Below are positions 32,607 through 44,010 of a DNA stretch of 64,000 bases, piece after piece; the first letter of the stretch is position 1; each line of letters starts with the position of its first letter. The DNA lies in assembly GCA_964006375.1 (NCBI GenBank), contig OZ023264.1:171838295-171902294 (forward strand). The letters run 5' to 3'. Made by a program: the position numbers and the translations under genes. This DNA comes from Tillus elongatus (Eukaryota; Arthropoda; Insecta; Coleoptera; Cleridae). The notes under the pieces were generated by a model. It worked only from the letters and a program-made list of their open reading frames with translations, searched no databases and was not told the origin of the DNA.

Positions 32607-32768
32607 TTCGTGAACATCTCGCACAATTACGATATGGTACGGTGGACAAATCATGTATGGCACAACATATATGGGATAATAATCACCACATTGACAAAGA
32701 AAGTTTGAAACTTGTCAAAAACGTTAGAGATCAAACTATGCTTGATTCATTAGAAAGTATTTTATATT
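32607..32768 (+). pseudogene. PLE GIY-YIG endonuclease fragment
   Basis: Translates as FREHLAQLRYGTVDKS, then AQHIWDNNHHIDKESLKLVK and SLESI, collinear with the second half of the endonuclease at 8515-8680 but about 25 percent diverged. The catalytic GIY and YIG strands are missing, so it is a remnant. Confidence 0.75.
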
Positions 32769-33380
32769 AAGGTCTATTAAGAACAAAACTTCATTAAATC
32801 GTGCGGCACCTTTAATTTCTAGTCCTTTATTTTCACTTTGCATTTGACCGCTTAAACACTCCGAATTTGTCTGTAGAATAATAAATTATGTCAATAATTC
32901 GGCCGGTTTATATCTATACGTTTGTCTCGACTTAAAAATCTGTTTGTTTTGTTTGTATCTATGAATTTAATATAAATACTATCACGAAGAATTAGCATCA
33001 ATATAAATACAGTTTGTATGTAGTATTTTAGTTGAATTATTTATCTTTAGTTAGAGTGTTAGCATGTTGAGCCAAACACCCGGTATTAGTTTTTCTATTT
33101 AAAAAAGATGAGCCGAGTTGATGTTGTTTATCTAGCCAGATGTTTGTCGGCGTGATCCAATATCCAGATAGTAAATTTCTAGATCGAAAGGGAACGTGCA
33201 GATTCTTTAAAGAACTCGGTTCCTTTAAAGCTATTATCCGTATATTAGATAAGGGCTCATAAATATGTCGACCAGAGATAAAAAGCAGGTCTTCTACCTC
33301 GTAGTTTTACCACACAATAAACAAAGGATCGTTCCTGGACGACAATTTTACTTCGGACTAGTTCGTTTACCTTGACGCGA

Positions 33381-33388
33381 TATAAATA
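33381..33388 (+). promoter_or_regulatory. TATA-like box upstream of PLE ribozyme, copy 2
   Basis: TATAAATA, 42 nt upstream of the hammerhead start, matching the 44-nt spacing of the first PLE copy. Confidence 0.45.
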
Positions 33389-33422
33389 CATGTAGCTAGT
33401 TGTTTAGGTCAGAATCTATCTT

Positions 33423-33463
33423 CCTCTGAAGATATTGGCTTTGTCAAAGAAACGATCGTAAGG
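33423..33463 (+). ncRNA. Minimal hammerhead ribozyme motif in PLE terminal repeat, copy 2
   Basis: Stem I CCT/AGG, core CTGAAGA (33426-33432), stem II TTGGC/GTCAA with TTT loop (33435-33447), GAAAC (33449-33453), hairpin AC-GATC-GT and cleavage triplet GTA (33458-33460). Stem II differs in sequence from the copies at 9 and 55.5 kb yet still pairs, which supports a conserved fold. Confidence 0.6.
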
Positions 33464-33933
33464 TCTCTGAAATAAGTGCTGTGGTGATTTGGGTTTCTCA
33501 AAGTGTACTTATCTACTATATCGGTTATGCCGGTGACCAAGTTGATGACTGCTTGCATTAAAGAGACATATTTGCTATTAAAAACATTTTTATGAAAATT
33601 CACTTCCATAGCACACTTGTTGCGTCCAGACTTTTTTCTTTTGGAGATTTATAAAGGCGAATGTTATGGCTATAACACCAACCGCGCCAAGAATGCTTTA
33701 TTTATATGATTAAACAAGCGACTACGTTAGTAATCCCCGAATTTTTGTTATAAGACGTAAGGTACGACACCAAACTGATTGCGTTGAGACACTCGACTTC
33801 TTTTGGTGAATTTTTATTAAAAAAATTCACTAATAGAGAGGTATCGATGGTGAGACTTTGCAAAAATTCTTTCAAATGAGCGCGAATTAGAACCCCTAGA
33901 ACCCATATCCGGGGTCAGTTTGAATTTTTATAT

Positions 33934-34035
<102 letters not shown>

Positions 34036-34049
34036 CAATAAACACACGT

Positions 34050-34990
34050 GCGTTTAATAAACGTATATTTTACGTAAAGACCGTTGAAAAAACGTTATCG
34101 GTTATAAAAATTAACGTTCAATTCTAGGCTAAAAAGGCAACGTTACCATTTATTCGTTGTAAAGACGTTAATTATGAAGAGTTTTTAGACATAATATTTA
34201 AACGTTATTTAAACACATTTCGCCTATCAAAAAACTACGTTTAGTTGAGATTAATACGTTGAATATATGTATTTTATTAAACATTTTATAAACGAAAGAT
34301 ATTGTGTGTGGTATAAACGTTATATGTAAAACAGGTATTTACCTAATTTTTGTGAAAAAATTAGGTAAACATTTTCTCGTTGTAAATACCTTATTGATGA
34401 AGGGTATAATATTTAAACGTTGTTTCAACACAGTTCGCCTACCAAAAACCTACATGAAGTTAGGATTCATACATAAAATACACGTAGTTTATTAGACATT
34501 TTATAAGTGAGAGATATTTATGTGATATAAACGTTATATTTAAAACAACTGTTTTCCTAATTTTTGTAAAAAAAAGCAACGAAACAATTTGTCATTGTAA
34601 AAGACCTTATTAATTAAGTGTTTTTAAACATAATATTTAAAGGCTGTTTCATCACAGTTTGCCTATGAAACACATGCGCGAAGTAGGGATTCATACATAA
34701 AATATACGTATATTACGAGACATTTTTTAAGCGAGAGATATTTTATGTGATATAAACGGTATATTTAAAACCACTATTTTTCTAATTTTTGTTAAAAAAG
34801 CAAATTACTTAACAATTTATCGTTGTAAAAGACGTTATTAATTAAGTGTTTTTAAACATAATATTTAGACGTAGTTTCAACAAGGTTCGCATATAAAAAT
34901 ATACATGAAATAGGGATTTATACATAAAATATACGTATCCTACTAGATATTATTTTAGCGTGAGATATTATGTGATATATTATATTATGT
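34050..34990. repeat. 225-bp tandem repeat, about 4 copies
   Basis: The landmark GATATAAACG (or variant) recurs at 34310, 34524, 34749 and 34974, giving periods of 214, 225 and 225. Each unit carries CTAATTTTTGT, TAATTAAGTG and TACATAAAATA phrases. Copies are about 80-90 percent alike by eye. Confidence 0.85.
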
Positions 34991-34994
34991 ACTT

Positions 34995-36000
34995 ATAGTT
35001 ATATAGGTTACATTTTTTCCTGGCTTTTTTTAAAAAAAATGTCACATAATCATCTGAGAGGTATTCGACAATGCGTGTATGTTTTAAAAGGAGTTTTGTC
35101 TTTTGCATTCCACTGTGTAATACATAAAACACATTTGTCCTTGTAAATTAGTAAGTGTTTGTGCGCATGCTGAACGAGAATGAACAAGAAATCAAGAAAT
35201 AGAAACAGAACAGGTGAAGTGATCGCATACAGTGTGTAACGTGGTGCTTGGAATTAAATTTTATTAAATATTGTCTTCAGTACGTGACACTTGTATTTTA
35301 TGGTGGATGGTGGTCTGTTATATAATTTATAATTGTTTTATACATATTTACAAAGAATGATTATCATCCTGTAGCGATTTCTCTTAAAAGTTTTGGAAAT
35401 AGGTACAATTAGTGCAGCTCAAAGTGTCAAGTTTTATGTCGTGAAGTTAGGTTAAGGTAAGCTATATCACAATATGTAATAATTGTCTTCAAACGTTGTC
35501 GAAGTTAATCATATTTCTTGTACTTTGATTGCTATAGAGCGTTATTAGGTAAAATAAATAATTGGGACTTATGAGTTTAGCCGGCATGTTTAAAATCGGC
35601 CATGTTGGTTGCTTTCTCATATTTTCAAGTTTAATTTTATTAAGGCATTAGACGTATATCTAACGTTTATGAATACACCTTTTTTTCCTCAATTTTGATT
35701 GTTCGTGAATCAAACTTTCGAATGAGAGTAATAATGGTTAGCTACGGGTTTAGCATTTATAAATTCTGATGTATTTGTTTATTTTCCCCAGTTTAATTCA
35801 ATTTGCACGATACATGTACACCTATATATAGGCGAACGTTAAGTAGACGCCTCCCGTGTAACCATATATAGTAGTATATGGTAATCACAATTTTATGACC
35901 TATTTATTTCTATTTAGTAGTTTATAATTTTAGATGCTGCAAAGCTAAATTTTCCCCAACGTGAAAAAGGCGACAGAGCAATCTTTTGTGCTGTTAAGGG
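34995..36000. other. Unique interior of the candidate large element
   Basis: No long open frame or protein motif. One place (35452, GGTTAAGGTAAGCT) resembles an exon end with splice donor, but no coding potential supports an exon. Confidence 0.35.
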
Positions 36001-36054
36001 TTTTTTTTTTTTTTTTATGTCAACAACACACCACGAGGGCTTACAGCCTAAATA

Positions 36055-38935
36055 CTATCGTACCGTGGGTGTTGACAAGGAGGAAAGAGGCAACTTGTTA
36101 ATTCTGGACTTGAAGGTTTGGAGGTTCGGAGGAGAAGGAAAAACATGTGCCGGCAAGGAATTCCACAACTTGGAAGTCCTCGGGACAAAAGAGCGGGCAT
36201 AACAAGATGTTCTATGTCTGGTGACCTGGACAGTAAAAGGGTGCATTCGCTCTGTTCCCCTGGTAGATCTGCTGGGGGCAGCAGGTGGGGGAATTATGGA
36301 GGAAAGCTCCTCTGAGCAGTGCCCGTGCAGATATCTATAAAAGAGAGAGAGGTCACCAACGGCACGTCGGTGGGTAAGGGATGGAAGCCTTTGGGTGAGG
36401 GTAGGGTCACCGATGAGACGTATAGCTCTCTTTTGAATGGAGTCCAGGATAGCGAGTGTAGAAGCGGCTGCTGCACCCCAGATGTGGGAGCAGTATTCGA
36501 GGTTTGGCCTTATTTGTGAAGTGTATAAGGTATAGAGATTAGTTGGTGAAAAGTATTTGCGAGCCCGGAAGAGGAAACCCAATTTCTTAGCAGCCGCTTC
36601 TGCAATTGATGTAACATGTTGGTGCCAATTAAGATTTCGATCCACAGAAATGCCAACAAGAGAAAAGGACTCATTACTTTGAATAACTTGGTTGTTCATT
36701 GTGATGGGTCTAGGGCTGCTGTATCTCTTGTGAGAAAGAAAGCAAGACTTAGTTTTGGTGGGGTTGAATTGTACAAGATTTCTACTTCCCCAGTCTAATA
36801 TTTTTTGGAGGTCTACGGAGACAGAACCCTCCATGAGTCTGCGATCCTCATCTAATTGGGCTAAAGAGACAGGCTTAGAATATTGTATGTTTGAGTGGCG
36901 GGTGCTGTCGTCCGCGTAACTGTGAACTGGGTTGGATGTGCTAGAGAGGAGGTCATTGATGTGGAGAAGAAACAAAGTAGGGGCTAAAGCTGAACCTTGA
37001 GGAACTCCTGCATTAATTGGATACAGTTTAGAGGAATGGCCATCCACAACAACAGATATGCTCCTGTTGGAGAGGAAATTTGCTGTCCAGGTACAAAGTT
37101 TTGGTGGTAGGCCATAGGCCGGAAGTTTATTAAGCAGCGCTGCGTGCCAGACCTGATCGAATGCTTTGGATATGTCTAGAGAAACAATCTGGGATTCACC
37201 GTGTTGTTCCATAGACTTGTTCCAAGAATTGGTGACAAAGGAAAGGAGGTCGGCAGTCGATCTGCGCTGACGGAATCCATACTGCCTGTCGTGGATTAGA
37301 CTGTGTTTTTCAAGGAATTTTAGTAGTTCGGTGTTTATATACTTTTCCATCACTTTAGAGATGACTGAAAGGAGAGAAATAGGCCTGTAGTTGCTAGGAA
37401 GCGCTTTGGATCCTTTCTTGGGGATGGGTTGTACTCGAGCAGTTTTCCAGTTACTAGGGAATATGCCTTTATTGTAAGATATCTGAAACAGACGAGTCAG
37501 GACAGGAGCAAGTTCTGGTGCGCATTTTTTGAGAACAATTGCTGGGATCTCGTCAAGGCCAGAGGCTTTCCTGGTATTAAGAGAAGAGAGCATCTTTCGT
37601 ACCTTTTTAGTTTTGAAAATGATATCAGTCATTTTATGCGCGACGTTGGGGACTGTTGGTGGTTGAACATTTGGAGGTGGGTTGAGAGTAGAATTTCCGG
37701 CGAACAACGAAGCAAAAAGTTCAGCCTTGCCCAGGGCGGTAGAAACAATTTCATCACCGGAGACGAGAGGTGGGAACGTGCTCTTGCAGAAATTATTCCC
37801 AATAGACTTAGCAAGAGTCCAGAAGGGTTTGCCGCCGTTGGAGCTTGAGAGGACTTTGTTTTTGATGTGGTTATTAAACGAGTTTTTTGCCTCAGAAAGA
37901 ATGCGGACATAGCGGTTTCTTGCGTCGTTGAATGCTTGACGATTTTCTTGACTGGGATTGTGTAGAAGCGTTTTGTGAGCTTTGACCTTTTCAAGTCTGG
38001 CCTTGTCACAGGATTTAGAGAACCAGGGCTTTTGAGTGGCTGAAGAGGTTTTCTGTGTACGTGGAATAAATAATTCCATGCCAGCTTGGATAATTTCGGT
38101 GACGTTTTCTGAGATATCAGAGGGGTCAGGATGAGAGAAGCAGACAGACGCCCATGGAAATGAGGAAAAGTAATCCCGCATTTCGTCCCAGTTTGCGGAG
38201 TTGTAGTGCCAAACGATACGTGGGTGTGATGACTGTGTGACCTCGGGTTGCATTGCACAGGAAGCAACAATTGCTGGGATCTCGTCAAGGCCAGAGGCTT
38301 TCCTGGTATTAAGAGAAGAGAGCATCTTTCGTACCTTTTTAGTTTTGAAAATGATATCAGTCATTTTATGCGCGACGTTGGGGACTGTTGGTGGTTGAAC
38401 ATTTGGAGGTGGGTTGAGAGTAGAATTTCCGGCGAACAACGAAGCAAAAAGTTCAGCCTTGCCCAGGGCGGTAGAAACAATTTCATCACCGGAGACGAGA
38501 GGTGGGAACGTGCTCTTGCAGAAATTATTCCCAATAGACTTAGCAAGAGTCCAGAAGGGTTTGCCGCCGTTGGAGCTTGTGAGGACTTTGTTTTTGATGT
38601 GGTTATTAAACGAGTTTTTTGCCTCAGAAAGAATGCGGACATAGCGGTTTCTTGCGTCGTTGAATGCTTGACGATTTTCTTGACTGGGATTGTGTAGAAG
38701 CGTTTTGTGAGCTTTGACCTTTTCAAGTCTGGCCTTGTCACAGGATTTAGAGAACCAGGGCTTTTGAGTGGCTGAAGAGGTTTTCTGTGTACGTGGAATA
38801 AATAATTCCATGCCAGCTTGGATAATTTCGGTGACGTTTTCTGAGATATCAGAGGGGTCAGGATGAGAGAAGCAGACAGACGCCCATGGAAATGAGGAAA
38901 AGTAATCCCGCATTTCGTCCCAGTTTGCGGAGTTG
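36055..38935 (-). pseudogene. LINE ORF2, reverse transcriptase part, with duplicated linker
   Basis: An open frame of about 960 codons. The pre-RT linker (from NSANWDEMRDYF to GLDEIPAIV) is present twice, then RT follows once: PANWK-type finger NWKTARVQPIPKKGS, NYRPISLL, VSLDISKAFDQVWH, GVPQGSALAPTLF and the catalytic SYADDST, then a C-terminal thumb region ending FKSRINKLPLSS. The RT domain itself is uninterrupted and its catalytic aspartates are present. The duplicated linker would make the protein about 240 residues too long. Confidence 0.85.
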
Positions 38936-38984
38936 TAGTGGGTGTGATGACTGTGTGACCTCGGGTTGCATTGCACAGGAAGCA
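37534..38984. repeat. 732-bp direct tandem duplication inside the LINE
   Basis: Copy 1 is 37534-38265 and copy 2 is 38266-38984, starting at the same AACAATTGCTGGGAT. Differences seen are one base (37849 A versus 38580/38581 T) and a 14-bp segment (CCAAACGATACG region, 38209-38222) present in copy 1 and absent in copy 2 at 38940. Confidence 0.9.
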
Positions 38985-39739
38985 GTGACCATGCCGTGGT
39001 CTGAGCGACCAAGGGGGGCGGTGACTGATATCTTATAGCATTCAGGATTTGTAGTAAGAAGGAGATCCAAGGGATTTGAGCTGTGTGTTGGGATACGAGG
39101 AAAGTAAGTAGGTTGCTGAACCATATTGGCCAAAGAATTGCTGACTGCAAAGGCCTCCGCTGCTCTCCCTTGTGGATCGGTTTTTGAAGATCCTAGCCAT
39201 TCCTTATTATGGACATTGAAGTCGCCAAGAATAGTGACCTCGGAGGAAGGATATTCAGAAATCAGATAGTCGGTTTTTTCAGAAAGGTAGTCAAAGAGCT
39301 GGACAAAGTTGTTGTCAGAAGGTGACCGGTAAATGCAACAGATGAATTTAGTTGCAGCCCTGAGAGAGAGTTTTATCCATAGTATGTCTTTTCTTCCAGC
39401 TTCTAAATTGGGAAGTCTGGTGCAGGGTAGATTGCTACGGACGTATGCGCACACGCCTCCATGCAATCTAAAGGCAGTAAGGAGCTCATACCCCGGGAAA
39501 TTAAGGTGATTAGTGGCTGTTTTGGCACTGATTTGGGTTTCGGTGAGGAAGAGGAGTTGGGGCCTGTTAGCCTGGAGGAAATGGTGGACGGAGTTCAGGT
39601 TAGAATTTAGGCCACATATATTCGAAAAGGATATGTTAAATCTTGATGTTGGCGCCCCCTGTACACCCCTCTCCCGGAGATCCGAATGGAGGGGTATTTT
39701 GCCTCCGGAATATTTTATACAAGGAGGAGCCATCATCAT
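38936..39739 (-). CDS. LINE apurinic-type endonuclease domain (ORF2 N-terminus)
   Basis: From ATG 39739 the frame gives SNICGLNSN (first motif), LTETQIS, the YRSPS and ILGDFNVHNKEWLG motifs and finally GRSDHGMV, i.e. the Asn, Glu, Asp-Asn and Ser-Asp-His residues of exonuclease-endonuclease-phosphatase-fold LINE endonucleases. It nicks target DNA for priming. The frame is lost after TQSSHP at about 38940 because of the 14-bp deletion. Confidence 0.85.
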
Positions 39740-39845
39740 TTTTGCTTATAAGGGAAACCGACTCATACACCAGAGCCGGAAACGTCCGTTGGGACTTCAC
39801 CGGCTCCTTGATGTATGGGGTGGTACCTCCTCGGGCGTGAAAAAA

Positions 39846-40560
39846 TCCTTTACTGTTACATAAAGGGAAATTCCACTACCACCTGCTATGGATTGGATTG
39901 GATCAATGTCTACCCCTTTAAAAATAAGATTAATAAAGGGACTATCAATTGTCCAGTAGTTATGATTTTCGACATAGTAGGAGGATACAAAACATTTTCA
40001 TCATTTTGCATCCATGCCTATTATCGGTTGGTTGAAATTAGCTACTTCGAAAAGGTCCAGAGCAAAAAACTAATGGAGCAATACTTTTTTTGGTTGAGAA
40101 GTTGACAAATAATTTAAGAAATATATTTTTTATTTCATGATTAAGACGCTATGATTGAAAAAGCTTGTTATATTTTTAGAATGTGGTATTAATTATTTTA
40201 GTTTTTTGATAATGAAATGTAAGTTTTTTTAAATATATTTTTGTTTTTTAAATAAAGTTATTTTTATTTGGCATTTGACTTGTGATCTAATCCATTTTTA
40301 TAAAGCCCATTGAAAATTATAAACATAAATAATAATTTGTCAATGGTAGGTTTATAAAATTTAGCAAAGTAGCAAGTTTAGAAGTTTTGATGAGCAATGA
40401 GCACTTAAAGTAAGTATCTACACCGCAATGGAGTCCAGTTTGACACTTCTACACCTAATGATCGTTTGTCCTATAAGTTCTCATCTTCTGCTGTCAGCTG
40501 GGTTGAAAAACTATCATTTGGTAGGTATGTATTAGTTGTAATTCAAACGTTTATTATACG
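39846..40560. other. Unique interior, right part of the candidate large element
   Basis: Contains a possible short coding tail ending at 40105 (residues around FDIVGGYKTFSSFCIHAYY) and AATAAA at 40251, reminiscent of a terminal exon, but nothing recognisable. Confidence that this is a gene is low. Confidence 0.25.
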
Positions 40561-40569
40561 TCGTTAATA

Positions 40570-40890
40570 CAAGCAGATTAACGTGACAGATCCCGTTGAT
40601 AAAGATTAATTATAAACGTATATTCTTCATGACAGATGATGGTTAAATCAACGTTGCAAAACCCTTGTTAATAAACATGTATAAAAAATGTATATTTTAC
40701 GTTATTAACGGCAAATAGTTTAACGTTACAAATTCCCGTTGATAAACAGTAATTATAAACGTATATTCTCCATTACAGATGATGGTTAAATTAACGTTGT
40801 AAAATCCTTGTTAATAAACATGTAAGAAAAACGTATATTTAAACGTTAAAACATACATGTATAAAAACGTTTTTATATTGGTTTAATTAT
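40570..40890. repeat. 143-bp tandem repeat, about two copies
   Basis: AATTATAAACGTATATTCT occurs at 40608 and 40751 and the surrounding ACAGATGATGGTTAAAT and TTAATAAACATGTA phrases repeat in the same order. Confidence 0.8.
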
Positions 40891-40977
40891 ATGTTTATTC
40901 GGGCGACATTTTTACCAAAATTAAACGTAAGGTAGCAGTTTCCTTTTAAACGTTTAATTAACGAACATGTGTTTACT

Positions 40978-40980
<3 letters not shown>

Positions 40981-41052
<72 letters not shown>
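40981..41052. repeat. (TA)n microsatellite
   Basis: 72-bp TA run directly right of the inverted terminus at 40978. Confidence 0.95.
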
Positions 41053-41056
<4 letters not shown>

Positions 41057-41330
41057 CCGTCTGATAACTCAAAAAATAATTAACCGATTTCGATGAAACT
41101 CGGCAAGTGCCTTTCTTCTATTAATGGCTTGGATGAGTTCGTTGTCCAGGAAAATCGGACGGGGTTTTCCAGGAAAATTTTGAGTTTTCTTTGAAAAAAA
41201 TTTTTTTTCCGAAAATTTCGATAAAATGTGGTCTACATATTGCTTTGAGAAATACCTAACTATGTGCCAAAATTCAGCTTTCTAGGGTTACACAAAATTG
41301 AGCTATTCAAATTTGAAACATTTATGTTTA
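41053..41330 (+). repeat. Composite repeat, GATAACTC module
   Basis: About 90 percent identical by eye to 42073-42320 (landmarks ATTAATGGCTTGGATGAGTT, GACGGGGTTTTCC). Confidence 0.7.
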
Positions 41331-41978
41331 AATAATAGTTCAAGTATGTGGTTGCTGTTGGTTAGTCAATGCTTCTCTTATTGTCATTGACTCATGAAAT
41401 TCATTTTTAAGTTTCAGAGAAATGTCAATAATACTGAATTCACTGATTGTTAATCATTGGAAGCATTTACGATTATATATAACCCAATTGTAATTTATTA
41501 TCATTTATCACCTCTGTAGTATAATTATTTTTTTCCTTACAACTCGCAGCGTTTTTAGTCAATTGTTGTTATTAATAGTCAATTTCCGAATACACACGGC
41601 TTCTATTGACTTCTGCTTCTGCCGCTGTTACAGTATTTTTAGAGGTAGAGTTGTAACCACTCATACAGCCAGTGTTTTTTAACCACGTGGCTGGGGGACT
41701 GACCGAATTCATTCCCAGTTGCTGTTGATTTACACATATTCTCTTAATATGTTTGAAGCTGTGGTGTCTACTTCATTCCAAGTCACTATTAACCGACTAT
41801 TTATGAAATCAAATAAGTAAATTAAATCGATTGTCATAAAATATGTAGTGTATTAAGACTAAGGGAAAAAGAAATAAAACATATATAACTGTGCACATTT
41901 TGATTATATTTTAGGGTGCTTGAGAGAGGTATTGTCACAGCATAATATCTTATTAAAGTTCATTTTTAAATAGGTTTA

Positions 41979-41981
<3 letters not shown>

Positions 41982-42065
<84 letters not shown>

Positions 42066-42072
42066 TATATAT
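41982..42072. repeat. (TA)n microsatellite
   Basis: About 80 bp TA run with a TTCA interruption near 42062. Confidence 0.95.
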
Positions 42073-42540
42073 GATAACTCAAAAAATAATTAACCGATTT
42101 CGATGAAACTTGGCAAGTGCCTTTCTTTTATTAATGGCTTGGATGAGTTCGTTATCCAGAAAACTCAGACGGGGTTTTCCGGAAAAATTTTGAGTTTTCT
42201 TTCGAAAAAAAATTTGTTCTCCGAAAGTAACAAAGCTCTTTTAATGAAATTTACTATATATGTTGCCTCAACCTTACTACGTACCAAAATTCAACTTTCT
42301 AAGTTTAGAGAAAATTAAGTTATTCAAATTTTAAATTTTCTTTCGAAAAAAATTTTTTTCTCCGAAAATTACAAAGTTATGTTAATGAAATTTTGTGGAT
42401 ATCTTGCCTTAGGAAAGACCTTACTACGTATTTAAATTAAACTCTCTAGGTTTATAGAAAATTGAGTTATTTAAATTTGAAACATTTAATAAAAATTCAC
42501 TACCATAACGCACTTGCTGCGTCCCGAACTTGTTTACATA
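42073..42540 (+). repeat. Composite repeat with duplicated sub-block and end motif
   Basis: GATAACTC module followed by a direct repeat of the sub-block TTTTCTTTCGAAAAAAA..TTCTCCGAAA (42195 and 42338), then the distal end motif at 42500-42525 (CATAACGCACTTGCTGCGTC). Confidence 0.7.
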
Positions 42541-43440
42541 TAGTTGTCAGCCATTTTAGAATTGTGCAGACACTTTCAGCATGGTAACTGGTTGTTTTCG
42601 TGTCTTATCACATCAATTGGAAACTTTCTCACCATCTTAGTATGTATGCGAGGAACGGCATATAAATAATAAATATTAAACTAATTACATATTTTATTAA
42701 GTCAATGTTATGCTCCAAAATCTACACATATTTATTTAAACTTGTTCATAAATCGAAACTTCGAAATTAACATGGAGATACATCTTGTATACTCAAATTA
42801 CCAGGAGTAAAGTTCCAGTTCTAATAATTACTCTCTGTTTCTCTACATTTTATCTTTAGCAAGAGTCTGTGGGGAAATTGGAAAGTCAAATAACGAAACT
42901 AAGTAGAAGCTGTTAGCATCATGTTTCTTCTTATGAGAGTAAACAATCTGGAAAACCCTTGGAATGCATTTCGCATCGGCATCCTGGCTTTCGAATAATT
43001 TTACATACATAATTGTGCTTAAGTTTAATAAGCCTTCAGCGAAAATTCCGATTTTATTTAATTAATTGTTAAATTAAAATCTACCCTATAGCCGAATAAC
43101 CATTCTAGTAAGTTGCAAACTATCCAAACAAACTAGTTTTTTGTTTGTTTGTTTGTTTTTGAATACCAGAAAGTTTTTGTTCGACTTTGTTTAACTTTAA
43201 GATTAAATAACTAGCATTACTTTAGATGAATTATTATGTAAATGGGGGTTGAATATTCATAGACTTGATTACAAACGTACTGGTACCAGATCTAGTCTAT
43301 TAATCAATTTTAAAAGTCTGGACGAAAAAATATTTCAAATCGCGAAAAATAGAAAATATTTAGTTTTGAGAAATACATATTGGTTTTGAAAAAAAACCTT
43401 TCAGTTAATTGATTTATTTTCTTAATAATGTGTCCTTGCT
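42541..43440. other. Unassigned AT-rich DNA
   Basis: No coding block or repeat terminus recognised apart from a short TTTG run (43139-43157). Confidence 0.4.
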
Positions 43441-43505
43441 TTATGTTTAGGTTATTCTATATCGTCATTTAGTGAATTTTCTAAAAAATTCACTAATAAG
43501 ATCTT

Positions 43506-43518
43506 TGTGTGTGTGTGT

Positions 43519-43601
<83 letters not shown>
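43506..43601. repeat. (GT)n(TA)n microsatellite
   Basis: GT run 43506-43520 continuing into an 80-bp TA run. Confidence 0.95.
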
Positions 43602-43604
<3 letters not shown>

Positions 43605-43719
43605 GAAACTGATCCCGGATATGGGTTCTAGAGGGCCTAGTTCGCACTCATTTAAAGAATTTTTTTCTAAATTGGAAAAGTCGGGATCCCCTCGTTAGTG
43701 ATTTTTTTTAAAGAAAATT

Positions 43720-44010
43720 CCCTAAAACAAGCACTTGTGAAGCCACGGAAAAGTCTACGACTGTATTAAATATGGAGCGGTTTCACTAAGTTAGGGCAAG
43801 AACAAACAACCTGATATGCTATTCAAATTGAATCAAGTCTTCAAACTTTCATCTCCTCTTTATCAAATGATTTTTTAAACAAAAACTCCCTAAAAAATTC
43901 ATCGGAATAAAAAAAGTAAAGTCACTAACTAGGATTAAAACTCGTCATGTGGGAGTCAAATATACGATATACAGGGACCTAGCCCACTAAGCTATGCACT
44001 GCATGCTTTT
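43720..44010 (-). mobile_element. tRNA-like SINE, family 3, copy b
   Basis: Minus-strand head reads CATAGCTTAGTGGGCTAGG (A-box-like) and, about 45 nt on, a decayed B-box GAGTTTTAATCC. The body matches 27690-27950. Confidence 0.5.

Larger units (their letters stand above)
32540..33512 (+). mobile_element. Penelope-like element, second truncated copy with inverted terminal repeats
   Basis: Bounded by inverted pLTR ends: 32540-32606 (reading AAGTACACTTTGAGAAACCC) and 33480-33512 (GGGTTTCTCAAAGTGTACTT). Between them lies a GIY-YIG fragment (32607-32765), about 600 bp of untranslated DNA, a TATA-like box (33381-33388) and a hammerhead motif (33423-33463). Inverted partial terminal repeats at the 5' side are characteristic of PLE insertions. 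It is inserted in a composite repeat distal unit, which resumes after 33512. Confidence 0.75.
36001..39845 (-). mobile_element. Jockey-clade LINE, near-complete ORF2, poly(A) tail
   Basis: On the minus strand it runs from about 39845 to a poly(A) tail (T16 on plus, 36001-36016). It encodes an AP-type endonuclease followed by RT, with no ORF1 recovered, so it is 5'-truncated. It carries an internal tandem duplication (37534-38265 and 38266-38984) and a 14-bp deletion in the upstream copy that breaks the frame. It is inserted inside the candidate large element at 34036-40978. Confidence 0.9.
34036..40978. mobile_element. Candidate large DNA element with inverted termini and subterminal tandem repeats
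   Basis: The left end CAATAAACACACGTGCG (34036) and the complement of the right end (from 40978, CAGTAAACACATGTTCG) form an inverted pair over about 29 bp, both abutting (TA)n arrays. Inside the left end are 225-bp tandem repeats (34050-34990), inside the right end 143-bp repeats (40570-40890); both are rich in ACGTT/AACGT. Between them are about 1 kb of unique DNA, a Jockey LINE insertion (36001-39845) and about 0.7 kb of unique DNA. Without the LINE the element would be about 3.1 kb. No transposase was recognised, so it would be non-autonomous. Confidence 0.5.

Noticed and set aside
39846..40105. Terminal exon of a host gene
   Set aside because: A short frame and an AATAAA are present, but no acceptor, homology or upstream exon could be supported.
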